Of a DNA stretch of 64,000 bases, positions 27,160-35,205 are shown piece by piece (the stretch's first letter is position 1; every line of letters starts with the position of its first letter). This DNA comes from Fischerella sp. PCC 9431 (GTDB taxonomy: Bacteria > Cyanobacteriota > Cyanobacteriia > Cyanobacteriales > Nostocaceae). The notes under the pieces were generated by a model, which saw only the letters and a list, made by a program, of their open reading frames with translations, did no database searches and had not been told where the DNA came from. The position numbers and the translations under genes are program-made. The DNA is taken from the NCBI RefSeq assembly GCF_000447295.1, contig NZ_KE650771.1, positions 5,601,559-5,665,558 on the forward strand. The letters are read 5' to 3'.

Positions 27160-28251
27160 ATGAGTCGTCGGTTATTGATCACTGGTGGTGCGGGATTTAT
27201 TGGCTCAAATTTTGTGCATTATTGGTGTCAAAATTACCCTGATGACCGGGTAGTAGTTTTAGATGCTTTGACTTACGCAGGAAATATTGCCAATTTAGCA
27301 GGGTTGGAGAAGCAAGAGAATATTCGTTTTGTCCAAGGAAATATATGCGATCGCTCGTTGCTCGATCAATTATTAGCCACAGAGAATATTGATACAATAG
27401 CCCACTTCGCCGCCGAATCTCATGTTGATCGTTCAATTTTAGGTCCCGGTGCTTTTGTCGAAACGAATGTTGTGGGTACATACACTTTACTCGAAGCTTT
27501 TCGTCAACATTGGCAAGCAAATAATATACCTAAAAATTATAGATTTCTACACGTTTCTACTGATGAAGTTTACGGTAGTCTGAATCCGAATGACCCACCT
27601 TTTAATGAAACTACTCCCTATGCTCCCAATAGCCCCTACTCTGCATCCAAAGCTGGTAGCGATCATTTAGTTCGTGCTTATCACCACACTTATGGACTAC
27701 CAACAATTATCACTAATTGCTCTAATAATTACGGTCCCTATCAGTTTCCCGAAAAATTAATTCCCCTGATGTGTATTAATACTTTAATTGGTAAGGAATT
27801 ACCCGTATATGGTGATGGCAAAAATGTCCGGGATTGGCTTTATGTAGGGGATCATTGTAGTGCTTTAGATGTGGTAATTCATCGCGGTATACCAGGGGAA
27901 ACTTACAATATCGGCGGTAATAATGAAGTGGAAAATATTAATTTAGTCCAGATGTTGTGTCAGCTAATGGATGAATTAGCCCCTAATTTACCTGTGCGTC
28001 CAGCAGCGAAATTAATTACTTTTGTCAAAGACAGACTTGGACACGATCGCAGATACGCTATTGATGCGACTAAAATTCAAACTCAGTTAGGTTGGACACC
28101 TTCAGTTACTGTTGCAGAAGGTTTGCGTTTGACAGTTGCATGGTATCTCAGCCACGAGAAGTGGTGGAAACCTTTGTTATCACAAGATTATCAGGCATAC
28201 TACCAAAAAAATTACTCTTATGTGAACACTTATGACAATCCGAATAAATAA
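27160..28251 (+). CDS. rfbB: dTDP-glucose 4,6-dehydratase
   Basis: This enzyme converts dTDP-glucose to dTDP-4-keto-6-deoxyglucose, the first committed step to rhamnose and other deoxysugars of surface polysaccharides. About 363 residues are read from ATG 27160. A GTG at 27151 is open too, but GAGGAG at 27146-27151 is correctly spaced for the ATG. The NAD-binding [10 protein letters not shown] is at the N-terminus. HVSTDEVYG with the catalytic Thr-Asp-Glu, [11 protein letters not shown] with the catalytic Tyr and Lys, and [14 protein letters not shown] are all present. The other rhamnose genes are not adjacent. Confidence 0.95.
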   Translation: MSRRLLITGGAGFIGSNFVHYWCQNYPDDRVVVLDALTYAGNIANLAGLEKQENIRFVQGNICDRSLLDQLLATENIDTIAHFAAESHVDRSILGPGAFVETNVVGTYTLLEAFRQHWQANNIPKNYRFLHVSTDEVYGSLNPNDPPFNETTPYAPNSPYSASKAGSDHLVRAYHHTYGLPTIITNCSNNYGPYQFPEKLIPLMCINTLIGKELPVYGDGKNVRDWLYVGDHCSALDVVIHRGIPGETYNIGGNNEVENINLVQMLCQLMDELAPNLPVRPAAKLITFVKDRLGHDRRYAIDATKIQTQLGWTPSVTVAEGLRLTVAWYLSHEKWWKPLLSQDYQAYYQKNYSYVNTYDNPNK

Positions 28252-28309
28252 CAGTTTCACTAGTTGTAGCTAAATTAGAAGAATCAGGCTGGTAAGAAAG
28301 CAGGTTCAA

Positions 28310-29506
28310 ATGCTGCAAGTAGAACAAATATTACAAGACCGTTACCAACTCCAACGTCAACTCGGTAACAATGGAGTTCGCCAAACTTGGTTAGCAACTG
28401 ATTTACAACCCTCTGCTCAAGAAAACTCGCAAGTGATCGTCAAACTCCTAGCCTTTGGTGGTAATGTGCAGTGGGATGATCTCAAACTGTTTGAACGAGA
28501 AGCCCAAATTCTTCAACATCTTCATCATCCTCGGATTCCCCAATATATTGATTATTTTTGTATTGATGACCGGACACTCTGGTTTGGTTTGGTACAAAAA
28601 TATATTCCTGGCGAGTCTCTTAAAGAAAGACTTGCTCAGAGACAAAGATTTACAGAAAAGCAAGTCCGCAAGATTGCTGTTGAAGTTTTAAAGATTCTCA
28701 CAATGTTGCATGAGTTAAATCCAGCAGTGCTACATCGTGATATTAAACCGAGTAATTTAATTTGGGGCGAAGATAATCAGATTTATTTAGTTGATTTTGG
28801 TGCAGTTCAAGATAAAGCAGCCAAAGAAGGAGTTACCTTTACCATCGTTGGAACTTATGGTTACGCACCGATGGAACAATATGGAGGAAGGGCGATCCCC
28901 GCGTCTGATCTTTATGCATTGGGAGCAACTTTAATTCATTTATTAACGGGTATTCCTCCATCTGACTTACCTCAATCAAATTTGCGAATTCAATTTGCTG
29001 ATCGAGTTACTGCTAGCCCCAGTTTCGTTGATTGGTTGGAAAAAATGATCGAACCAGTACCAGAACAAAGGTTTACTACTGCTAGACAAGCACTAGAGTC
29101 TTTAAAATCTGGTCAGATTGTCCATCAGTCAGGAAAAAAGAATGGAGTGATTTTATCGCATCAACCAAGAAACAATTCGGGCTGTGGTATTAATAATACA
29201 AAAGAGCAAGTGCCTGATGAAATTCTTGGTTGGAATTGGGGTGCATTTTTAATGCCTTGGTTTTGGTTATGGAGTAATAAAGTTTGGATCGGATTGTTGT
29301 GTTTTTTCCCATCAATTGGTTGGGTAATGACAATCATCCTTGGTACGAAAGCGAATGAATGGGCTTGGAAAAGTAGACGTTGGCGCAGTATCGAACACTT
29401 CAAAGAACATCAAAGAGGTTGGGCGATCGCTGGGGTGCTGATTGGCGCACCTTTTAGTCTGATTTTATGGGCAGCTGCGATCGCCGTTATCATATCTTTT
29501 TTGTGA
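28310..29506 (+). CDS. Serine/threonine protein kinase with C-terminal membrane segments
   Basis: This is a 398-residue protein. The kinase domain (about 8-265) has an invariant Lys in VIVKLLAF, catalytic loop LHRDIKPSN (His near 142), DFGAVQ near 162 and the APMEQYGG activation segment seen in cyanobacterial kinases. The Gly-rich loop (LGNNGVRQTWLA) is poor in glycines. After a linker, the C-terminal 100 residues carry three hydrophobic, Trp-rich segments (GAFLMPWFWLWSNKVWIGLL, GWVMTIILG, GVLIGAPFSLILWAAAIAV), so the kinase is membrane-tethered at its C-terminus. Substrates are unknown. It lies 58 bases after rfbB and is co-directional with it. Confidence 0.9.
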   Translation: MLQVEQILQDRYQLQRQLGNNGVRQTWLATDLQPSAQENSQVIVKLLAFGGNVQWDDLKLFEREAQILQHLHHPRIPQYIDYFCIDDRTLWFGLVQKYIPGESLKERLAQRQRFTEKQVRKIAVEVLKILTMLHELNPAVLHRDIKPSNLIWGEDNQIYLVDFGAVQDKAAKEGVTFTIVGTYGYAPMEQYGGRAIPASDLYALGATLIHLLTGIPPSDLPQSNLRIQFADRVTASPSFVDWLEKMIEPVPEQRFTTARQALESLKSGQIVHQSGKKNGVILSHQPRNNSGCGINNTKEQVPDEILGWNWGAFLMPWFWLWSNKVWIGLLCFFPSIGWVMTIILGTKANEWAWKSRRWRSIEHFKEHQRGWAIAGVLIGAPFSLILWAAAIAVIISFL

Positions 29507-29523
29507 TAGCTAACTTAGAATCG

Positions 29524-29574
29524 GGCGTTGCACAAAATAGGAATCAATAATGAACAGCCCAAATATGCAACGCC
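29524..29574. terminator. GGCGTTGCA...TGCAACGCC inverted repeat between convergent genes
   Basis: A 9-bp perfect stem with a 33-base loop sits between the kinase stop (29506) and the SDR stop (29581). It may act as a bidirectional terminator or be another dispersed repeat; the long loop makes terminator function uncertain. Confidence 0.4.
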
Positions 29575-29580
29575 TAATAT

Positions 29581-30456
29581 TTATCTAAGTTTGGCAAAAC
29601 TATCTGCAAAATTGGAAAAGTCTGGTGACGAATTCATTTTCAGCCGGAAAATATTTCGCTTTTCAGCTTTTTGTTTTCTTGAACCTTGAACTTTGGGAGC
29701 TGACATTTGTAAAACTTTCTCCAATAACCAAGGAGCAAAACGCTGACACCAAACTGCTAAATAGCTTTGCCAACCAACCAAGATTTCCGATGAATCTTTT
29801 TGTAAACCGCATACAAATGCTTGAGCTACTCGTTCAGGAGTCATCGGCATTATCCCCCGAAATAACTCTAAATCACGCACCATATCGGTATCTGTCAGAG
29901 TTGGTAATAATGCTATGACTCGGATTTTGTATTGAGCAAGTTCGCGGCGTAAAGCTTCGGTAAAACCTAAAAGTGCAAACTTAGTAGCTGAGTAAGTCGC
30001 CATCGTCGGTGCAGCGACTTTCCCCATCAAGCTGGAGACATTAACTATTGTTCCTTCTTCTCGATTTGCCATACGTCTGGCCATCATATGAGTCAGGGTA
30101 TAAGTCCCCAATAAATTCAGAGAAAGTTCTTCTTGAACTTGGGGTAATTTCGATTGCAAAAATGAGTTTTGGTAGGCTACACCTGCACAATTTACTAGCA
30201 AGTGAATCGGCCCATAACTACGCCAAAGTTGAGCAACAGCGACATTGACAAAGGTTGGTTTTGTTAAGTCTAACGCCATGATTATGGCTTCTGCACCTAT
30301 TGCTTCAATTTCTAGAGCAACCTCTGCTAACTTTTGGCGATCGCGTGCCACTAAAATTAACCGTTGCATACCTTTTTGCGCTAATTCTAGAGCGATCGCA
30401 CGTCCAATACCACGGGAAGCTCCAGTAATCAGAGCAACCTTACCTTGAATATTCAT
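29581..30456 (-). CDS. Short-chain dehydrogenase/reductase
   Basis: This is a classical SDR of about 291 residues. It has TGASRGIGRAIALEL (cofactor binding), VNCAGVAYQ, NVSSLMGKV with the catalytic Ser, and YSATKFALLGF with Tyr and Lys. Two ATGs are possible: 30465 lies directly against the GGAGG motif (30466-30470), while 30456 is nine bases from it and is preferred. The long C-terminal tail after residue 230, with basic residues, suggests membrane or partner contact, as in acyl-chain reductases. The substrate is not predictable. Confidence 0.88.
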   Translation of the reverse strand: MNIQGKVALITGASRGIGRAIALELAQKGMQRLILVARDRQKLAEVALEIEAIGAEAIIMALDLTKPTFVNVAVAQLWRSYGPIHLLVNCAGVAYQNSFLQSKLPQVQEELSLNLLGTYTLTHMMARRMANREEGTIVNVSSLMGKVAAPTMATYSATKFALLGFTEALRRELAQYKIRVIALLPTLTDTDMVRDLELFRGIMPMTPERVAQAFVCGLQKDSSEILVGWQSYLAVWCQRFAPWLLEKVLQMSAPKVQGSRKQKAEKRNIFRLKMNSSPDFSNFADSFAKLR

Positions 30457-30461
30457 GGATT

Positions 30462-30686
30462 TCATCCTCCAAATTCTAGTCTTACTGCACCTAAACCATA
30501 GGGATCACTTTCACAACTTTTCTGCATCAAGGTACAGGCTAAGACAAAATTAAATTCTTGAATTGCTAAAAATCCAAAGCCGGAAATTAACTCTTGACGC
30601 GAGCGGCAAAATGGATGTGGCTCATAGTTTACTCCTGTTATTGTTACTAGGATGACAAATCTTATTGCCACTACACACTTTAACAA
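30462..30686 (-). CDS. Doubtful small ORF upstream of the SDR gene
   Basis: This 74-codon frame overlaps the first possible SDR start by four bases. It has three cysteines and mixed composition, is not recognised, and has no ribosome-binding site at its first ATG. It could be a leader peptide, a pseudogene remnant or chance. It is kept only because the region has no other explanation. Confidence 0.2.
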   Translation of the reverse strand: MLKCVVAIRFVILVTITGVNYEPHPFCRSRQELISGFGFLAIQEFNFVLACTLMQKSCESDPYGLGAVRLEFGG

Positions 30687-31370
30687 TTACTTCAAGTACT
30701 GGCAACATTTTTTTATAAGAATTTCTAAATAGTTCTTAACATCAAAATAATTTTCAGGGACTATATATAGAATGAGCTATTTTTTGGAAAGTAAAATAAA
30801 CAAAAATAAAGCCTAATTTCGGCTATTTTTGCTAATTAATATCTAAAAATAAAATCTTTGTAACACCTATAAGATTTTATTAATATTCCTTGATTAGTAA
30901 ATTTATTTTGTGAGAATCAACCCCAATTTATCTGGAAATTTTGAAACAAAGAGGCGAACAATAAAATCCCCAACTTTTGTGAAGTCGGGGATCTAGTTCT
31001 CTTAATTTTTACAAGTCAAAATCCTGATCACTATTCAATGTGACGTACCCGACGAGTCGTGCTTTGCATACAGCGCGGGCTTCTCAACGACTCCTCTTTG
31101 AGGACATTGATTGAGCTTTTAGGGCGTGCGTCCCACGCGCCTTTTTTAAGCTTAGATTTACGGGTATTACCTTCAAGCCAGCATTTTCGGCTTTGCTTAA
31201 AAGTTTTGACCTGAATCTATATTAACAAAGATTGGCAATTCCTCATCGACCAACATTGCTGATTGAACGCAGTTCAATCAGCAATGTTGGTCAATTCCTC
31301 ATTGCCCGGAATTCATCCCGACACCAAGCTTTCAGCTATGGTGCGGGGCTTCTTCCGCCTTAAGCTAAAT
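30687..31370. other. Gene-free region with remnants of mobile-element ends
   Basis: Positions 30700-30960 are AT-rich and show nothing. A hairpin (ATCCCCAACTT/AAGTCGGGGAT) lies at 30966-30992. Read on the minus strand, 31205-31085 gives a broken frame with AENAGLKVIPVNL and HALKAQSMS. Its style matches the C-terminus of IS200/IS605-type TnpB, and it is followed by GAGTCGTTGAGAAGCCCGCG and the GGGTACGTCACA end often seen in such elements. Positions 31309-31366 (AATTCATCCCGACACC ... GGTGCGGGGCTTCTTCCGCC) look like a second element end. This is an interpretation from memory of such ends, not a search. Confidence 0.4.
31237..31302. mobile_element. 45-bp perfect palindrome flanked by 10-bp direct repeats
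   Basis: GACCAACATTGCTGATTGAA+C (31248-31268) pairs perfectly with 31272-31292 around a GCA loop. AATTCCTCAT is present directly before (31237-31246) and after (31293-31302). This looks like a minimal pair of inverted ends with a 10-bp target duplication. Confidence 0.6.
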
Positions 31371-32027
31371 TCACGATTCAACTAATCCCACAGGACAAGC
31401 TACATTTGTTCCTCCTAAACCACAATAACCACCAGGATTTTTACCCAAATATTGTTGATGATAGTCTTCGGCGTAGTAAAATTCTGGCGCGTTAAGGATT
31501 TCTGTAGTGATGTTGCCATAACCTGCGCTACCGAGGGCTTTTTGATACTGATCCCGCGAAGCTTCAGCTAGTTTTTTTTGTTCCTCAGAGTATACATAAA
31601 TTCCAGAGCGATACTGTGTACCGACATCGTTACCTTGACGCATTCCTTGGGTGGGATCATGGTTTTCCCAAAAGGTTTTGAGTAAATCGGTGTAACTAAT
31701 TACTTTGGGATCATATACAACCAACACCACTTCGTTGTGACCAGTCATGCCGCTACAAACTTCTTTATAGGTGGGGTTGGGAGTAACACCAGCAGCGTAA
31801 CCAACTGCGGTAGTATAAACACCACTGAGTTTCCAGAACTTACGTTCAGCACCCCAAAAACATCCCATCCCAAAAATTGCCATTTCCATACCTTCTGGAA
31901 ATGGAGGTTGGATAGGATTACCTAATATATAGTGGCGGTTGTTTACTGACATCGATTCTGCCCGTCCTGGCAAAGCTTCCTGGGGACTAGGCAAGGTTAA
32001 TTTTTTACCAAATCCAAATAGCACCAT
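31371..32027 (-). CDS. msrA: Peptide-methionine (S)-S-oxide reductase
   Basis: MsrA reduces methionine-S-sulfoxide in oxidised proteins, with thioredoxin as usual donor. This is a 218-residue protein with active-site motif MGCFWGAE (Cys56). Further conserved blocks are [39 protein letters not shown] and [15 protein letters not shown]. The N-terminal extension of about 45 residues before the core is usual in this longer MsrA type. It is divergent from crcB, with a very short gap, so promoter elements of one may lie in the other gene. Confidence 0.95.
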   Translation of the reverse strand: MVLFGFGKKLTLPSPQEALPGRAESMSVNNRHYILGNPIQPPFPEGMEMAIFGMGCFWGAERKFWKLSGVYTTAVGYAAGVTPNPTYKEVCSGMTGHNEVVLVVYDPKVISYTDLLKTFWENHDPTQGMRQGNDVGTQYRSGIYVYSEEQKKLAEASRDQYQKALGSAGYGNITTEILNAPEFYYAEDYHQQYLGKNPGGYCGLGGTNVACPVGLVES

Positions 32028-32099
32028 TGACTTTTACTCTAATATGTGAGAATTATTTTTACTTTACTTAATATTTTAAAGATTATAGCGATCGCCTGC

Positions 32100-32516
32100 A
32101 TGATGTTACTACTACAAATTTTCCAACAACCAACCGTGAGAAATGCGATCGCTATTAGTTTAGGAGCCATAGGAGGCGCTTTGAGCCGCTATTATTTAAC
32201 AGTGTGGTTTACCCAACGTTTTGGTGTAAGTTTCCCCTATGGCACATTTGTGATTAATCTTAGTGGCTGCTTTTTTATGGGATTCTTCGCTACCCTAGCT
32301 TTGTATAAAGCAGATATGATTTCTCCAGAAGTGCGTTTATTGGTAGCAACAGGATTTTTAGGAGCCTACACAACTTTCTCAACTTATGGGCTAGATACTA
32401 TTAACCTATTAAATAGTGCTAATTTGGCAAAAACGGTTTTTTATTGGGCTGGTAGTGCAATCTTGGGAATTATCAGCATTCAACTAGGGGTGATTTTGGC
32501 TAGATTTTGGAGATAA
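32100..32516 (+). CDS. crcB: Fluoride channel CrcB (Fluc)
   Basis: This small membrane protein of about 138 residues has four transmembrane segments. It works as an antiparallel dimer that lets fluoride leave the cell. Diagnostic motifs are [25 protein letters not shown] and [13 protein letters not shown]. The frame is open back to GTG 32046, only 18 bases from the msrA start. ATG at 32100, which gives the usual family length, is a more likely start, although neither has a clear ribosome-binding site. I looked for a fluoride riboswitch upstream and did not see one. Confidence 0.9.
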   Translation: MMLLLQIFQQPTVRNAIAISLGAIGGALSRYYLTVWFTQRFGVSFPYGTFVINLSGCFFMGFFATLALYKADMISPEVRLLVATGFLGAYTTFSTYGLDTINLLNSANLAKTVFYWAGSAILGIISIQLGVILARFWR

Positions 32517-32521
32517 ACTTT

Positions 32522-33406
32522 CTAAATCTCTATTTGTTCTTGTTGAATAACAACAGATTCAGAAAAGAAATTATCAAGATTATTCAGTATCGGTATTAAT
32601 AGCAAAAGCATCACAGCAGAAAACATATCGCCGCCCCAACTGTCATGTAACCAATGAAAAGCAACTTCGTTACCCGTACCATGAAAGAAGGTGAGCAAAG
32701 TATTACGAAGAATATTGCCGCTAATACTAATCAACATTGCTATGAATAAAAATGAAAATGTCTTGCGACGAGATGAGAAATTATCCGTCCAATAAAGTAG
32801 CATCAAGCCAACATAGAGAGTAGTAAATAACATTTTTAGTCCAGCACAGTATGGAGCGACTTCTACAATTCTTCCTCCGACATATATATTGATTTCATCA
32901 ACAGTGACAGTCATCCCAAACTGATTGAGAATAAAACCCGCAGTACCAGCAATAAAACTTTGTAACGGGAAGGTATAGGGAGCAATTAAATAAGGTAATG
33001 GTGTTGGTGTTGCCAGTAAAATTAATAGCAAAGGAAATTTTTGTAACTTTAAGCCAGGAATACCTTTGAACCATAAGCACAATCCGCAAAGTATAGCAGG
33101 AAAAGAAAGATTAACCCATTCGCTAATATTACTAAGATAAAAAAATCCTCCTATTAATAATAGGAAAGCACCCAAGGGATGCTGATTATCCGGTAGTCTT
33201 TGCCATAGTTTCCGCTTGAGCAAAGCTATATATACGGCAAAAGGTAAACCAATCATCCCGTGGCTAAAATATTCATGTTCTGTACTGATATTTTTATGCA
33301 ACCAACCATCTAGCCAATGTAGTAATAGAGGTGCATAAAGCAATCCTAAAATAATTATAATTGCAAAACTCAGTAACTTCGATGAAATTAGATTTTGTTT
33401 GTTCAT
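32522..33406 (-). CDS. Cyanoexosortase (exosortase-family membrane transpeptidase)
   Basis: This 294-residue protein has about eight hydrophobic segments. It carries the exosortase triad: Cys in VAPYCAGLKM, Arg in GNILRNTLLTF and His in FHWLHDSWGG. Exosortases process proteins bearing a C-terminal PEP-CTERM-type signal, usually in cells making exopolysaccharide. The accessory protein normally encoded beside cyanobacterial exosortases is not seen: downstream is the convergent crcB and upstream is a DegT aminotransferase in the same direction, 178 bases away. The aminotransferase would fit a surface-sugar context. Identity is good; the target proteins are not in this window. Confidence 0.85.
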   Translation of the reverse strand: MNKQNLISSKLLSFAIIIILGLLYAPLLLHWLDGWLHKNISTEHEYFSHGMIGLPFAVYIALLKRKLWQRLPDNQHPLGAFLLLIGGFFYLSNISEWVNLSFPAILCGLCLWFKGIPGLKLQKFPLLLILLATPTPLPYLIAPYTFPLQSFIAGTAGFILNQFGMTVTVDEINIYVGGRIVEVAPYCAGLKMLFTTLYVGLMLLYWTDNFSSRRKTFSFLFIAMLISISGNILRNTLLTFFHGTGNEVAFHWLHDSWGGDMFSAVMLLLLIPILNNLDNFFSESVVIQQEQIEI

Positions 33407-33463
33407 TTGTCAATTTTTACTAACAGGACTTACGTAATTTTCACAAAAATTTCAAAATTTTGT

Positions 33464-33519
33464 TTGTAGTGAGGACTTTAGTCCTCAAATATTTAAGCAC
33501 TAAAGTGCTTACTACGAAC
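33464..33519. repeat. Two-hairpin repeat, GTAGT...ACTAC
   Basis: The outer arms GTAGT and ACTAC enclose GAGGACTTTAGTCCTC and AAGCACTAAAGTGCTT hairpins. A second copy at 57103-57164 keeps the layout with AACGACTAAAGTCGTT as the second stem, i.e. changed on both sides. It lies in the 178-base gap between the DegT and exosortase genes. Confidence 0.7.
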
Positions 33520-33584
33520 TTAAAATAATATGCTAGTTGCGAAAGTTATAATTAATTATTATTTCTATATTCATAATCTAAATT

Positions 33585-34760
33585 TTAAGTAAATAGCAAA
33601 TTTTTGTTAGGATTATTAACTTTGAAAATCTGAGCGATCGCATCTGTAATTTTCTGAATTTGGCTATTACTTAAACCGGGATACATGGGTAACGATAATA
33701 TTTGATTTGCAAGCATTTCCGCATTGGGAAAATCGCCTTGTTGATAACCTAAAATTGCGAATCCTGGTTGTAGATGACAAGGAATTGGGTAATGAATTCC
33801 TGTTTGAATTCCCATAGCTGTGAGTTGTTCTTGAATGACACAACGCTCTACAGCGCAAGATTCAGAAACTCTAATTACATACAGGTGGTATACATGGCCT
33901 TCACCACTGTGATTTTGAATGGGGATAATACCTTTTGTGGTGAGGGGTGCTAGTTCTGCATCATAATGTTGGGCAATATTGAAGCGATCGCGATTCCAAT
34001 TTTGGAGATGTGGTAATTTTTGGTGCAGTACAGCAGCTTGGATGGTATCTAAGCGGCTATTGGTTCCGATTTCTGTGTGAAAATACTTGCGGGATGCACC
34101 ATAATTTCGCAACCGTACCATTTTTTCAGCTACTTCTTGATCTCGCGTTACAATGATTCCGCCATCTCCAAATGCGCCTAAATTTTTGCTGGGATAAAAA
34201 CTAAAAGCAGCTGCTATACCTACTGAACCAGCACGATATCCTTCTCGTTCAGCTAAATGTGCTTGAGCAGCGTCTTCAAAAATCAGAATTTTGTAGGTAT
34301 CAGCCAAGTCTAATAACTGTTTTGGTGATACCATTTGACCATAAAGATGTACAGGAATAATTGCTTTTGTTTTTGATGTAATTGCTTTTGCTGCTGCCTC
34401 TAAATCAATTAAAGCTGTATGGCGATCGCAATCTACTAAAATTGGTTTTGCCCCTGTACGTAACACACCAATCAGTGTGGCGACAAAAGTATTCGTTGGT
34501 AAAATTACCTCATCGCCAACACCGATATTACAAGCTTGTAAACCGAGAGCGATCGCATCAGTTCCAGATGCAACACCAATTCCATATTTTGTACCAGAAG
34601 CAACAGCAAAAGCTGCTTCAAAATCAGAAACTGTTTTTCCTAAAATAAAATCTCCCTGTTCTAATACTTTTTGAATTGCCTGTTGCAATTGATTTTGAAT
34701 CGGTAGGTGTTGTAAATTCAGGTCTACAAAAGGAATTGTTATTGGTATATTCATTTTCAT
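33585..34760 (-). CDS. DegT/DnrJ/EryC1/StrS family sugar aminotransferase
   Basis: This 391-residue PLP enzyme transfers an amino group to a nucleotide-linked keto-sugar. It has the start PFVDLNLQ, the GVASGTDAIALGLQA cofactor region, EDAAQAHLAE with the usual Asp-Ala-Ala-Gln, the PLP-binding Lys in SFYPSKNLGAFGDGG (near residue 190), and a C-terminal HVYHLYVIR / GIHYPIPCHLQPGF substrate region. Length is normal. With rfbB 6 kb upstream it suggests amino-deoxysugar synthesis for surface glycans, but this is inference. Confidence 0.93.
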   Translation of the reverse strand: MKMNIPITIPFVDLNLQHLPIQNQLQQAIQKVLEQGDFILGKTVSDFEAAFAVASGTKYGIGVASGTDAIALGLQACNIGVGDEVILPTNTFVATLIGVLRTGAKPILVDCDRHTALIDLEAAAKAITSKTKAIIPVHLYGQMVSPKQLLDLADTYKILIFEDAAQAHLAEREGYRAGSVGIAAAFSFYPSKNLGAFGDGGIIVTRDQEVAEKMVRLRNYGASRKYFHTEIGTNSRLDTIQAAVLHQKLPHLQNWNRDRFNIAQHYDAELAPLTTKGIIPIQNHSGEGHVYHLYVIRVSESCAVERCVIQEQLTAMGIQTGIHYPIPCHLQPGFAILGYQQGDFPNAEMLANQILSLPMYPGLSNSQIQKITDAIAQIFKVNNPNKNLLFT

Positions 34761-35205
34761 TAATACTCAAAAAAATTTTTTCAAACTCGTGTATAACAAT
34801 CCGTATAGGAGTTATGAAAATTGCAAAGCCAAGATCCCCGACTTTTCTAAAAAAGTCGGGGATCTGGTAATGCTATAGTTACTCTTTGAACAGAAGTATT
34901 TTTGTTTCTCATTTTCCTTTCTCGATTCTCGTTAGTGTTATGTTACCCAAGTAGAATCGGATACTAACGGAGAAAATAGGGATGAGAGATGGAAAAGAGA
35001 CAAGGGGGACACGGAATACATATCAATTAAAAATTAAAAATTAAGAACTTGTTGCCCAATGCCCGATCCCCGATCCCCATTCCCTTTATTCCGAATTTGA
35101 GTGATCGTGTTGTCAGCTACAGTTCAATTCTTAAGAATCAGGCAAAAATTTAAATAATATTTAGTTTTACATATGCAGCTTTTCTGCACATCATGCTGCT
35201 AATTC
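34761..35205. other. Divergent promoter region with a 15-bp perfect hairpin
   Basis: The 445-base gap separates divergent genes. AGATCCCCGACTTTT (34832-34846) and AAAAGTCGGGGATCT (34851-34865) form a perfect stem with loop CTAA; its family is also at 20538-20570 and 30966-30992. G/C-rich short repeats lie at 34998-35015 and 35061-35084. Both promoters must be here, but no clear box is seen. Confidence 0.6.

Noticed and set aside
32028..32099. Fluoride riboswitch upstream of crcB
   Set aside because: The conserved core of that riboswitch could not be found in the short region between msrA and crcB.
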